Shown here one piece after another: positions 21,297 to 33,254 of a stretch of 64,000 bases of DNA; position 1 is the stretch's first letter; the number at the start of each line of letters is the position of its first letter. This DNA is from Tubiluchus corallicola. Lineage: Eukaryota; Priapulida; Priapulimorpha; Priapulimorphida; Tubiluchidae. The notes under the pieces are model-generated. The model was given only the letters and a program-made list of their open reading frames with translations, was not told where the DNA came from and did not search any database. The translations under genes were made by a program, and so were the position numbers. Location: assembly GCA_030141605.1 (NCBI GenBank), contig JAQGDQ010000025.1:292907-356906 (forward strand). The letters run 5' to 3'.

Positions 21297-23080
21297 GAAA
21301 TGAAATGCTAGAAGAGTTCTCTCATCTTAACCCTCACTTTACAAGCAGGAAAATGCTCGAGTTTAGATGTACTCATAGAATTACTTACGCGAAACATTTT
21401 CGTAATTCCAGCAACTATTCTATGTGACACATCCGAATTAACACTTAAGAATGGAGTTGTAACTACTTACACATGTCAAATTCGAAAATACGTGACTAGA
21501 TGCTTATTTAACTCGAATTATGTAACTTACTTAATGAGCATGTTTAGAAATGTTAAAATTTTTAATTTTTTCGCAGCTGAGGAACCAAGAATTGAACACA
21601 TTTCGTTTGCTGTATATTGATTACCTCATGTCAATGATGTCATCATTATTTTTGTCGTATTTTGTGAAAAATGGAATTTTCACTCTTCTTTAAGGAGAGG
21701 AGGAGAGGCGAATATATTAGTTTTTGTTCTATGTTTTCAAGTGGCCGTATTGGAAATCAACTGTGTATTCTTTAATTAAATTTTGAATTTTTTTTTCTTG
21801 AATGGAATTTAAAAAATATTTGTTCTGTAAATAGTTATTGCAAATTGTCATTTGTTCTAGCATTAATCGAGAGATAAATGGCAGAACAAACATTTTATTT
21901 TTGCTAAACAATTACTGTTTGTTTAGAGTGTTTCATCTAAGATGTACGAGTAGATAGTCGTGATCGAAATTCTCAATTTCGTTGTCTTAAGTCAACCGAT
22001 TCCAGTTGATGACTAGTTCTAATTAGTCTTTTTCGATAATTGACGTTTTGTTGTTGTTGCTTTCGTTCTTCGAGGTCCTATTTCTAGCTTCGCGACAAAG
22101 CCTTGTCCGTTGGCTACCATGTGAACAGAGCGACTTTGACCACTGACCAGCCCTCGGTTGCGTAAGTTAATCGAACACGGTAAGGTGTTAAATTTTTTTT
22201 TAGAAGTTAAGTTGTCAGCATTGTTATTGCTTATCAAAGATGTCGATTTATTTAAAGATAAAGTCGCATATAACTTTTTGTTTTTGTTTCCCGCTATGAA
22301 TATAGTTGGTGTAAGCAGATTTACTACCTTTTTTCTGTTGTACAGCACAGCTATTTTGGAAATTTATGGAGAGTCGACGTTTTTCGCCATAGGAGCCAAT
22401 ACTTAAGCTCAATAAATCTTATGCTAGGTCTACAGTGGAAATTCACTTGAACTAACTGTATGCTTGACATGAGTACTAGCGTTAATCTTTTCCAGGCAAG
22501 CTCTACCAACCCAGGTGTTACACCCGTGGTATCGGATGCGTTGTTGCTTGACTAAGGGCTAGTCCACACTTCACACCTTACTTGCATTTGCTTATTGAGA
22601 CATAATTGGTACTGGTGAATCATTAAGAATTGCAGATCGTGCGGATTATTTACGCTACGTTACGTTTATTTACGGATAGCGGATGATATCTGATTACATT
22701 TATTTCGTTCATTTTTGCATTCTTACGTAGACATACTTAGGCATATTTAGTTGGAAGTTTTTTTAAGTCGACTCGCCGTTATATAAAAATTGTTGTTACT
22801 AGAAATGTAATGTTTAACTTTAATTTATTCATACAAGAAATCTGACGTTGTTTTCATCTTTTAATTTGTAATTCTTTAGGCGTTATGCACTAGCTCATGT
22901 TGTTTTGTAGAATTGCCAGTCTTTGCAAAATATTTCGGTGATTCTATTTGATTAATGAAAGGAAACACTTTTTGTATTGTTGATTAGCAGTGCTCAAACT
23001 TGCTTTCTGGTCTGTGTGGGTGGCTGTTCTTCTCCCTCCCGATGGAAGACTAGATCTTCAAAGAAGGGACTTCTTTGTCT
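21297..23080. other. Non-coding internal region of the LTR element
   Basis: 1.8 kb without a convincing ORF on either strand; the longest frames are about 110 codons and match nothing I know. A purine-rich AAGGAGAGGAGGAGAGG run at about 21692-21708 resembles a second polypurine tract. Confidence 0.55.
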
Positions 23081-23096
23081 GGAGGAAGGGGGACAG
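23081..23096 (+). other. Polypurine tract
   Basis: GGAGGAAGGGGGACAG abuts the TG of the 3' LTR, the expected site of plus-strand priming. Confidence 0.85.
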
Positions 23097-23482
23097 TGTA
23101 CTGCAGGGCTGTGATGAGATAGTGTAATACTGGCAGGAGAATACAGCAGACTTCTCAGGTGTGCGTGTGAACGTGGCTTTAACTAGCACATAGACGCTTA
23201 TTCTGACCTTGTGTTAGTGGGAGCCACTAGTCACGTGCACACCTGAGCTTATAAAAAGGGTAGGTCTGCTGTAGATCCTTGTCAGTGGTCAGTGGTTGCT
23301 TCATCTCATCCCAGCTCTGTTCGCACGTCTCCATTCGGTAAGCCATTTGAAACTTTTCTTTTTCTGATAATAAATCGTCATTTTTATTTTATTCATTTTC
23401 GTTTTTTGTCTTGGAGTCATGCCGCACAGTGTAGGCCGCGGTGCCATCCGTTCTGCCTCCACTAAAAGTGGAGAGCAGTCCA
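23097..23482 (+). repeat. 3' LTR
   Basis: Same 386 bp as the 5' LTR with no difference found by eye, including the ATG that opens the gag-like frame. Reading on from that ATG into flanking host DNA meets a stop after about 27 further codons. Confidence 0.95.
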
Positions 23483-23486
23483 ATAT

Positions 23487-24130
23487 GAAGCGAACTGTGC
23501 CTACAAGTTTTAACACAATTATATGCAAGAGTGAACAATATTTTAAAAATGGTTTCATCTAAGGTATGTGTTCATACTAATGTACTGTTGCTCTTAATAA
23601 GCTATTTATGTTTCCATTTGGATCACTTAACATGTGATGCAGTATTTAGCACCCAATGCAGTTCTGCATTTGAATCCCACTTAGTTTTTTACGCCACATT
23701 CCACTTGAATAGGACTCTCTAACCTTTTTTCTGTATCTCCTTAGCCTCGTTTGAATACCTGATTATGAACTAACTGCTACTATGAGTGCCATGGTTACAG
23801 ATGCAAATGCTGTACCATGTATCATTACGCAGTTAGGCGTAAGATAATTGTGTTTCTTCTTCTTCTAACATGTTCAACGTATGACACATTTTCCTCTACT
23901 TTTCATTTCAGTGAGCTCTTGCCATAGTCATTTTAGCCACAGTACATATAATGCCATATCAACATATAAAGGAAAAATAATACCTCACTTAAGTAAACAA
24001 GATATTGTAATGTCATTGACCTTTATAATAAATTTGGTAACTACTTGTTCGAGGTCAACTCTCAGACTGAATTCGTTCTTTTGTCTTTAATTGAATCATG
24101 GGTAATTTACCAACTTCAATAGAGTGTTTC

Positions 24131-24169
<39 letters not shown>

Positions 24170-25253
24170 TATATATGTGAGCATGCATTGTGTTAATTTG
24201 AATTTGACTATGGCACTGGAAATGGATTCTGTTATTAAAAGTTATCGAATATACAAACGACTTTCCATGACATTTGAGTGAAACTGCTAACTTATACTCC
24301 AAAGTATACTTTTTTCTGAAATAAATTCATTTTCTTTTATGTTACGTTGAAAAAACGTTGACCTTGATATGAAAATGAGCTCTGATATCTTTTTAACAAC
24401 ATAATACATTTAATACATGCACATACCTTTTCTCAAAATTTGAGTGTTGTAGTACCAAGAAGGGGTTGATTTGAGTCACCTTTATACACATTTTTCTTGA
24501 AATAATATCGATTGACCTTCAAATGTCCTTAAACGCTTTTTGAAAAAATTACGCCCACTTTTTTTGAAACAGCAGACCCAAAAAAATCTCATAACCACTT
24601 AGTGACAAAAATTAACATGAGATTCTTGACATTTGTTGCTGGACTAATTCCTAAAAACTGGTTTTTCTAGCTTACATAATATACTGATAACAAAAACATT
24701 TTAATATTATTTTCGGATTTCCGTTTCACTTTGATGCGACTATTGATCACTTATCTGTTAATTACAGTAAGTTTTCTTTGTGCAAAGCTTGCTTTTTGGT
24801 TCCTGTCCAATGAAGCCTAAGTTCCACTGCACAAGTGTAGTTACCAACTGCTATTTTTATGTCATGGAGCGCTTGCGCGACCTTGAGCTGTAGAGTCGTT
24901 AAAAACACTTATGTGATGGTGAACTACGACTTCCGGCAGCCAAAACTATGCAGCTACACTTCGTTTCGACTTTGTTGCAAGTACTGTCAGTGGTGTGGCG
25001 TGTTTTTTGAAAGCAGTTAAATGTCTCAGTAGTGCCTTTAATTTGTGAAAATGTGTGAACTTACAGCATAGTTATTGTGGGTATAAATTTAGGGAGTATG
25101 TATGAACTGCAGTTAGTGCCTAGTGTCTGATGGACAAGGTCGTGTTAGAGTGCAAACATTTGTAAGATGGTTAAATATATTTTCTGTTCACGAAAATGAG
25201 TTTAGTGTCTTCACTAAATTATAAATTGAACATTGTACAGTAATTTTTAGGTT
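23487..25253. other. Intergenic DNA with a (TA)n tract
   Basis: A (TA)n microsatellite is at about 24133-24176. A more complex, CpG-containing stretch at about 24780-25010 could be regulatory or an untranslated exon. No ORF is convincing. Confidence 0.45.
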
Positions 25254-25465
25254 CCGCGCAGACATGCAATTTTCAGTTGTGCAATTAAAAATTACAGAAT
25301 CTGTTAATATCTGAAGTCAATGAGAGCGCACAGACATATGCAAAAAGTGCAATTAAAAATTACATTCTGGGCTCAAACTTTTAGTTGCGCAATTGTTTTG
25401 TAATGTTCTGTTTTCAATGAGAGCGCGAACACATTCAGTTTTTAGTTGTACAACTTTTAATCAAA
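25254..25465. repeat. Three degenerate copies of a repeat containing GCAATTAAAAATTACA
   Basis: Units start at about 25256, 25326 and 25422 with GAGCGC/GCGCAGACAT-type words and continue into TTCAGTT(T)TTAGTTGYGCAA and AATTAAAAATTACA. Spacing is uneven (about 70 and 95 bp). No coding role is visible. Confidence 0.6.
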
Positions 25466-25470
25466 AACAC

Positions 25471-26399
25471 ATAAGAAACTGTCTTATGTGTGGTGCTATT
25501 AAAGTGTCTTATGAAGCGGTGCTATTAACCATACAAAAGAGAGAAAATAAAAACAAATCAATCGAGACAACCCACTATTAGGCCTTCCATCTCTACTACT
25601 ATCTTTCAAGAAATTCAGTGACAAATTCAGAAACTGGAAATTAGAATACGGAGTATTGCGAACACTTCTATTGCTGCTGCTGATTATATTAGACGGTATA
25701 ATGTACTTGCATCAAACAGAAGATTTACATCCTCCCCTATATTAGAAGAATAACTTAAAGAACTGTAAATTGTGTGAATTATAAAGTGCATATTGTATAT
25801 TTAGCCATTGCACATTAGCTTGTATCGTTCCGTAACAATTACATTTGTATTATGGATATTTTTAAATTAGCAGTTTTCTCTGTTTCCTGTATTATAACTG
25901 ATATATAACAAATTACAAAATGTATAAGTAAAGTGCGTATACAATAAACTGGTTATTTCATTCGTTATTCCATTGATCATTTTTATACAGTTTTTGTGCG
26001 CAAGGGAAAGTGTGCCTAATTACAGCTGCCACACGAGTTTAGATTTTTGCACAGATAGAACTAGTTAAAACGACTGTGCAAACTCACGCAGAAAAATAAC
26101 GTAATATCAACAGGCTTAACCATGATGTAGTAGAGTCACTGAGAGAATGTCTCCTCTACTGGAAAGGTTTTTCTCCTGCAAGTGTTCCTATAGGCGAAGA
26201 ATAGTCCAGTAACACTCAACTGCATCAAAACTATTTGGACTCATCCGATAACAACTAAAGAATTTCCTCGCGTTATAAGCCCGTAAATCGTTATAGAATT
26301 TGTAAAAATTGCCCTTTCAAAAATCGCTGGCTAGTTATATGGTGGGTCCAATATTTCCGGCGTCTCTTTGTGAATTGATAATGCACAAATACAAGCAAC
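25471..26399. other. Intergenic AT-rich DNA
   Basis: I see no gene, RNA or clear repeat here. Confidence 0.4.
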
Positions 26400-26715
26400 G
26401 TCTTCTTACTGAATGTATGAAAATTTGGTACAGGTAAAATTTGCATGAGGGAAGTTTGATACTGGCAAAATTTGGTACTAGGAATTTTTCGTACGCGGTA
26501 TTTATGGTACAATTTGGAACTATCATCTTTAGGTACAAAGAATAATTGGTACTAGAAAAATTGGTACAGGGAATGTTTGGTACGAGGAATAATAGTACCG
26601 GGATTGTTTAGTACTAAAATATTAGTGAAAGGAGATTTTGGTACTAGGAATATATGGCACCAGGGTATTTCGTACTAGCTAGTAAAGTTTGGTGCTGGAA
26701 AATTTGGTACAAATG
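26400..26715. repeat. Degenerate minisatellite built on TTGGTACNAGGAAAA
   Basis: GGTAC or close variants recur about every 15-30 bp, separated by AGGAAATTT-like words, for some 300 bp. Small minus-strand frames across it are by-products of the repeat. Confidence 0.75.
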
Positions 26716-27225
26716 AAAAATGAGAGCATTCCTATATCTCAGTACAAAATAATTGTTTCAACTGAAAGATAGGAAATTTTGAGCTAGGAAAGTCTGGTTT
26801 ATTAAACAATTCATAAAACATAACCATTATACGTTTGTTTCTAAAATTTTAGGTGTCTAAACTACCTGTCCCACTCATGTAGGCACATTTGAGAATCTTT
26901 CAGCATAATCTGAAAGATCTCTAACTCACCATGCAAATTTTCGAAAAATTCGGTCAATTTGTTTTTTTCGGGAACAATGATCACTTTTCTTTTTTTTGCA
27001 AAACTTTTTTTTATCAAACTGAGATAAGCACAGGGCAGTGATAGCTGATGATATCACTCGCAAAAACGTCCGACACAAGCATAGTTTGGTTTCCCGCGAG
27101 GCCCTAGTATTGACTGAGAACCGTTCTTCTTGATGTTTCTACAAATGCTGTTGCTGGCAATGGCGATGGTGATGGCGTAACGCTGTCACTGTCGGCAACA
27201 GTGACAGTTGCAGAGATGGCGTGTC

Positions 27226-27395
27226 ATCATCAACATCATCGTTGTCACCATCATTGCAATTGCCACTGTTTCTCGTTCATATATTGTGGCTGTTGCATCT
27301 GATTTTGCTCTTGCTTCTGTTAACATGCAGATGATGATGATGATGACGACGACCATGATTATAATGATGGTGATAATGACGATGACGATAATGAA
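27226..27395. repeat. Imperfect trinucleotide repeats (CAT/GTT, then ATG/ACG)
   Basis: Runs of CAT and GTT triplets at about 27226-27260 and ATG/ACG triplets at 27331-27395, with more CAACAA-type repeats near 27455. Confidence 0.8.
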
Positions 27396-27479
27396 GACAC
27401 CAAAAGCAGCAAGTAAGAACTAACATACAACAAGAAAAACAACTACATCAGCGACAACAACAACAACCTGGTTTGGTAC

Positions 27480-28334
27480 AGTGGTAAAAAGTTTGGCACG
27501 TTATAGTAATTTTTTTAATTTTTCAGTTCTTCGGCCTATACCTCACAATCGATTACGTAGTAACTAATTATCATTTTACGAGAGAAATAGCTGAGCGATC
27601 TTGGTGCGTGCTCAGCGACCAAAGAAATATAATAATGTCACTGACACTGGTCGGTAACTGGATGGGTGATTACTGGCTTCGATATTCATTCGGGGCAGTT
27701 TCGTTCGCTGTAGAGACGTAATTATAAGAAAAGCTGTTTATTGTTTTAAAAATCGACTGAAATCAATCTAATAATATTTTAGGGCAATGTATTTTATATT
27801 CTGATATTAGTATGACTTCTATTTTTAGCAAATAGAGACCAGTTTTATGCATAATTATATCATAATTTTTTAACCCTGTCTCTAAACAGGCAAACACAGC
27901 CAAGTTATGATCTTTGACTTTAAAATTTAACTTATTTATGGGAAATTTGTTTATTTAAGCATTAAGTGCAAATGGTGTGTCATAGGAATTTATTATTGCC
28001 TGTATTACTTTCAGTTAACCTATAATGTTTATGTTATTAACCTGCACAATCAGTAAATAGATAAATAATATATAATTTCCAAACGATAGATAATAAATAA
28101 TATATAATGTCCAAACGATAGATAATAAATAATATATAATGTCCAAACAATAATCATTATTATGCCATAGACACTGTCTCCAGGTGAGTGTATATAATTG
28201 TTTGTTTTAATATGAAGGTCTGGCTATGGTTTTGCACAACCAATAATATACAACTTCCTAGCTGTTGAGAAGGGCAGTAACATTTCAGTTTTTAACAGCT
28301 ATCTTGAATTTCAGTTTTTACAGATCAGTGTAGA
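27480..28334 (+). other. Upstream region of the sulfotransferase gene, with a 32-bp repeat
   Basis: About three tandem copies of a 32-bp unit containing ATATATAATGTCCAAACG lie at 28058-28153. A possible acceptor (TTTTTACAG, ending 28322) sits just before the start codon, so an untranslated first exon may lie further upstream. No TATA box can be assigned. Confidence 0.5.
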
Positions 28335-31300
28335 ATGCATTCAAGGAAACCTGTTTGGAAGTGTGCTGTCTTTGCTGGACTCGTACTGCTTTGGCTTATT
28401 TTCTACTTTAACACGTTTTTTCGCGCTGGCAGAGTCCCGCGAGAGACAAAAATTTCTACAGGATCCTCACTATTAGAGCTAGGAAAAACAGAAACGATTA
28501 ATACCACAAGTACACATAGAGCCAGAGCTACAAAGATTAGTAAGCCTACAACAGTTACTGAGAAGGGTAAGTCAGGGAGTATTGTTGCTTCACTTGTTTT
28601 TGTTGTTTGCTGCAGCAGTATTTTTACGCGAGTTTGGCACTTGTCTATTATGCTTTTTTACACTTGGCTGTAGGATGTCGGTGCAGCAGCTGTATCGCAG
28701 TACTACAATAGACAAACTAGGCATTTGCGTAGGGCACCAAATTTTGGTAGGCGCCATATTCTGAATGTAATTCCTTAATTTTGAAGTTTAGCCTAAGTAA
28801 TAGCATAGCGTATGTGTAATTTCTTGAGTGCACAACATTAATTAAATGAAATGAACTAATTGCGTTATTTTCCTGTCAAAATGTATGATTCATCGATGCC
28901 AGCAAGTGTCTTCCCGTAGCAAAAGACTTTCTCTGACTCGTTGCACTGCTTTTGCTCGCAGTTTCTGTGTTAGTGCTTATAGAATGACCCTTCCGTTAAT
29001 AAAAAAATCTTACAATAGCATTTGTCTAACTATGGCGGATAAACATATAAGAATTGAAATCTTCAGGAAATACAGGAAACGAAAGATAAAAAAGGTGGCA
29101 AATCATATAAGACTACAAATGGGGTCATGAATCCAATTTCAAATTCAAGCAGTACAAGTTACAGATAGACAATTAACTACAGTTTATTAGTACACTACAA
29201 TACATGTATAAGCCTAACATGCAGGCACCATTTTACTTTACATTAAACAAGAAAAAAAATCAACATTGGGGGCAAAGTAGGAACAGCGTGGAAGGGATTG
29301 ACCATTGAGGAGGGAGTGTTAAAATGCTTTTGCTAGGGCGTCAATCTGTCTGGAGCCGACCTTTCCCGAAAGGCGATCCTTGTAGGCCAATATTCAGAGA
29401 AGCCAAGTTTACAACAAGCGAAAGTGTCAAGATATAAAGTTTAAATTTCAGAAATGAAAATTTTATGCAACAGCTAGCTACATATTTCAATGTTAGGCTT
29501 AGCTTGCTTAATGCACTTCTATTTTCGATGTAGTTGAAATCAGCAAAATGCTGAACTTGTCTTCAATGAAATTTGAGTTCAAATTCAATCTTAATGTTGA
29601 AAAAGCTGCAAAAATGGAATTGAAAAGTTGGTGAGTTGTCAATGGCCTCCGTTCACACAGGCCTTGAAAGTTGCGGTTAGCTGGAAATAAACTTCAAAAA
29701 AGTACTAATAATTTCGACTAGATAATGTTTTAAGTTTGTAATGATAGTGGCGCTTCTGTGTAATTTGGAAAAGATAGTCGTGAGTAATAAAATGTAGGCT
29801 ACACTTCAAATTAGTAACGTTTGTATGTAAGTGATTAAATGACAACTGCCAAAATTGACATGATTGTGAACCCATTTGTATCAAATTGAAAATTTTGGCT
29901 CGAATATAATGGGCGGCAATTATCATTATCACTTTCAGATATTTTTCTCCGTTTTACCTTTACGAACTTTAATTCAGTAAACTTGTACAGAATGAAAAAT
30001 AACTTTTTGTCTACGAGTTCAAAACGTCGGGTAGTAGTGCGGAGCAATTCATTTCACCAAAATACTGTTCCATTGATTCCTAAATCTATTGTGTGAAAAT
30101 CAATTTTGTATATATATATATATAATTTTTTTCAGATTCACGGTAAGCGACAGACTGGCCCATAGTGTACTTCTGTTCATAAATGTTGATATATTTTTGC
30201 GATGTCCTAATAGCAATCTCATATTCATTCTCATTCACATCATTTCACTAACATAATCCTACTACTTCCCATCTCCTGCACTCTCCAATATCATCCCATC
30301 ATTTTTTACCTTCCCTTTTTTGCACCCTAACACCAGCACCATTAATTGCATTATAGTCACACAAGTAATGCTTCTGACTATATTGCAAGCAACAATTTAT
30401 ATAGATATAATGAAATGTCAGTTTTATTATGAAATTAATGTAACTATGTATACCATGTTATCATAATGTAATTAATGTAATTTGCAATATTGTATTGTTG
30501 TTTAGTGTTTTCGTAATTATATATATTATTCATTTATTTCGCAACACGGTAGGTTATATAGTTTACACAATTGCAGTCTCAAATTAGTTCATCTTACACA
30601 AATTATGTTGATTAGTATATACACTTATAATTATCTATAAAAAGTCAAGTCATATAACATTTAGGTGATTAACAGACTTAGCAACATTTCTTTGATTAAA
30701 TTAAAACATTTCTTCACTACTGATTTATTATTCCTTCAATATTAAGTGTGGAAGTTTCCTGTGCATTGCACAGCCTGCATTCTTGAGGGGTATGATGGTA
30801 GACCAGAAGAGATCAGGATCAAGAGCCACAAAAACTCAAGATGGACCCACTCGTCTGGCAGATGCCACCAAGTTTACGTTTTGAATCGATAAGTGATACG
30901 TTCTTGGATTATCTTAGCCTTAACTATGTTTACCAGGACGCTCCAATCGTTTCTGTGTAGTTGAGGTCCAGTGAATTTCTAAGCTATTCAGTTTTATCTG
31001 CTCCATTCATACCTCTCGAGATTGCTGGCTATTGAGACACAGAAGGCTTCTACGCTAAGTATTGAGGGCATTATAGACTCTCAACTGACTGAGTAACACT
31101 TTGGATGCAATGAACTGTTCTGTAAGTATTACTACTCGTTGCCTGTTTACCTCCCTAGCAATGTATTGCCTTACAGACTACAAACAGGCTTCCTACAGCT
31201 GCATTGTTCTTAACGTACTCTGTTTTTTAAATCCGGGAAATCGTATTGCTCGTCGGCGCACAACACGGATGCGTACTTTTTGAGATTATCTAGTGCGTTC

Positions 31301-33254
31301 TTTTTTCGTTAAGTCCCCCTCCCGCCGGAGTTATTGCAACATCGACCCTAACCCATTACAGAATTTACTCAACACGTTCAATAAACTCAGTACAGAATGG
31401 TAAAATACATTAAGACCATTAAATGCACTGTGGCTTCTCAATTAATTTCAAACGGTTCAAATTTAAGTTGAGCATTGACATTATAAACGTACCACACTGT
31501 ATATTTAGGAAAACAGAAACGAGTTTTTCAAAGACAATGTGACAGCAACTAGACCTGTAGGAGTATGTAGCACCAGCTGATGCAGGCTGTATGACTGCAG
31601 TCATCAATCATGCGCCACTCAAAGTTGAATGACAGTTTCATTGAAATTCCATGTAAACATATACGCAGGGAAAATAAGTCACGCTACAGACAAAACGTGA
31701 TCAGTAGACCCATAGACAAATACGCAAAAAACATGATCATCGCGCTGTACATACCTATTGTTTGAACAAGAAGTCATAAATCAAACTGATGCGGCCACCG
31801 ATCTATAACAATCACTTTCTGTCGGTGCAAAATGCAGATGTAAGACATTAGTACTAGTTCTCTTTCGATGGTCATCCAAGTGCCAGTGTAAACTCCTGTC
31901 AGCACCTATAGATTCTTACGCCCCGGGCAGAGAACCCCTGATGGTGCCACGTTAAGAACAGACGTCAGACATCTATATAAATTATAGACACCTCCTCTTA
32001 TATGCAAATTTTACTTGTGGTCCTCAAAAAAAGTCGATCTAATCGGCTGCTTATTTTGCTTATTTATTTACAGTTGCCGCAGTAATAAAATGTACATGAA
32101 GACCATTTCATAACCTTGCCAGTTTGAGCTGTATCAGATCGAACTTATCAATCACTGGCAGAAATTTTGATTTCTTTTCGATTATAGCACTGTTATTTAC
32201 GCTCCGTTCTGTTTGTTTTTCAGTAAAAACGAAGCGCAAAGCTGTTGTCATAGTTACACGTGGCAGAAGTGGCTCATCTATGACAGGGGAAATGTTTGAC
32301 AAGCACCCGAATGTTTTTTATATCTATGAACCGCTGCACGCGCTCTTTGAATTCATCAACATAACCAAGCAGCGTCACGTGCTCACGAAAGAGTCATGGT
32401 CACAAGAACAAAAAACGAGAATAAAAAACAGGGTTGTGTCGAATGCATTAAAATGTATAGCAGACGAGTTCTATCCTAGCGCAACGTACTCGACTAAACA
32501 TAGTTCTTTGATTAAATCCTCGACAGCTGTAAAGAAATTTCTGGCTTGCCAAACTCCGCGTATTAAAAATGTCGTATGTCATCGAAACAAAACTCTACGG
32601 TTACTTTCCTTCCTACAAAATAAAGATCATTTGTATCCACAGTTGTGCAAGCCGCATTTGTATTCTGTTGCTAAAGTTGTAAGGATGAAAGTTGATGAGG
32701 CTGCGACATTGCTGGAAAGTGGTGAGAATGATGATGATGATGGTGGTCATGACAACGACGGTGTTCTAGATATTAAACTTGTGCATTTAGTACGCGATCC
32801 ACGTGGAATTCTCAGATCTAGATATTCGTATAAATTTAATAAAAGAAACACTTCGATGGTGGCTTACGATTCGAAAGTAATGTGTGACGATCTTTACAAA
32901 GACGCAATAGATGGCGCTGAGCTGAAAGAAAAATTTCCTGACAAGTACATGCTTCTTCGCTATGAAGATTTGGCTGCTACGCCCACAAAAATGGCAGAAG
33001 AAATGTTCAACTTTGTAGGCATTCCTATGCATAAAGATGTTATGACCTGGATTTATGAAAATACTGGCTATGGTAATAAAAGGCGTGGTAGAGTTAATAA
33101 GAAAGAAACACCTTATTTCCACTGGAGAAAAAACTCTTCACTCACGTCAGTCAAATGGAAGAAAGACATTCCAGAAAAATATGTCAGAACAATTGAAAGA
33201 ACTTGTTTCAAAGTGTTACAACTATTAAAATACGATTTTTTATATGAAAATTAG
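28335..33254 (+). CDS. Golgi carbohydrate 6-O-sulfotransferase (CHST1/3-like), two coding exons, 420 aa
   Basis: Enzymes of this family transfer sulfate from PAPS to C6 of Gal, GalNAc or GlcNAc in glycans, in the Golgi lumen. Coding exons 28335-28566 and 32224-33254 join in phase (G|TA, Val78). ATG 28335 has A at -3. Residues about 10-30 are a hydrophobic type II signal anchor after a short basic tail; a Ser/Thr-rich stem follows. The 5'-phosphosulfate loop is TRGRSGSSMTGEMF (89-102); the 3'-phosphate motif is LVHLVRDPRGILRSR, with R268-D269-P270-R271-G272. YMLLRYEDLAATP (about 319-331) and NFVGIP are further family motifs. An acidic Asp/Asn/Gly insert (about 248-263) precedes the 3' motif. 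Length fits the family (about 390-480). The acceptor sugar cannot be told. The frame is also open upstream of 32224, but that part is intron. Confidence 0.93.
28567..32223 (+). other. Intron of the sulfotransferase gene
   Basis: Donor GTAAGT at 28567 and acceptor TTTTTCAG ending 32223, 3,657 bp. It contains a short (TA)n near 30110 and pyrimidine-rich DNA near 30230-30340. Small ORFs here, including 28582-28764 and 31101-31283, have no support. Confidence 0.85.

Larger units (their letters stand above)
19594..23482 (+). mobile_element. Non-autonomous LTR retrotransposon (3,889 bp), Ty3/gypsy-like
   Basis: Two 386-bp direct repeats (19594-19979, 23097-23482), each starting TG and ending CA, that I read as identical; a 4-bp ATAT duplication at 19590-19593 and 23483-23486; a primer-binding site one base after the 5' LTR; a polypurine tract right before the 3' LTR. 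Inside are a gag-like ORF and the tail of a pol-like frame. Reverse transcriptase, protease, RNase H and most of integrase are absent. Identical LTRs imply recent insertion, so proteins were supplied in trans by an autonomous relative. The Ty3/gypsy reading rests on the PBS and pol-tail style and is tentative. Confidence 0.93.

Noticed and set aside
22019-22348. 109-codon minus-strand frame in the LTR element
   Set aside because: Antisense to the element with no similarity to env or other retroelement proteins that I can recognise.
23043-23060. TGGAAGACTAG word matching the start of miR-7
   Set aside because: It lies inside the LTR element and no precursor hairpin of the right length is visible; chance match.
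32124-32223. In-frame upstream extension of the sulfotransferase exon
   Set aside because: A good acceptor (TTTTTCAG) ends at 32223 and phase joins exactly to exon 1 at 28566, which supplies the signal anchor; the extension is intron.
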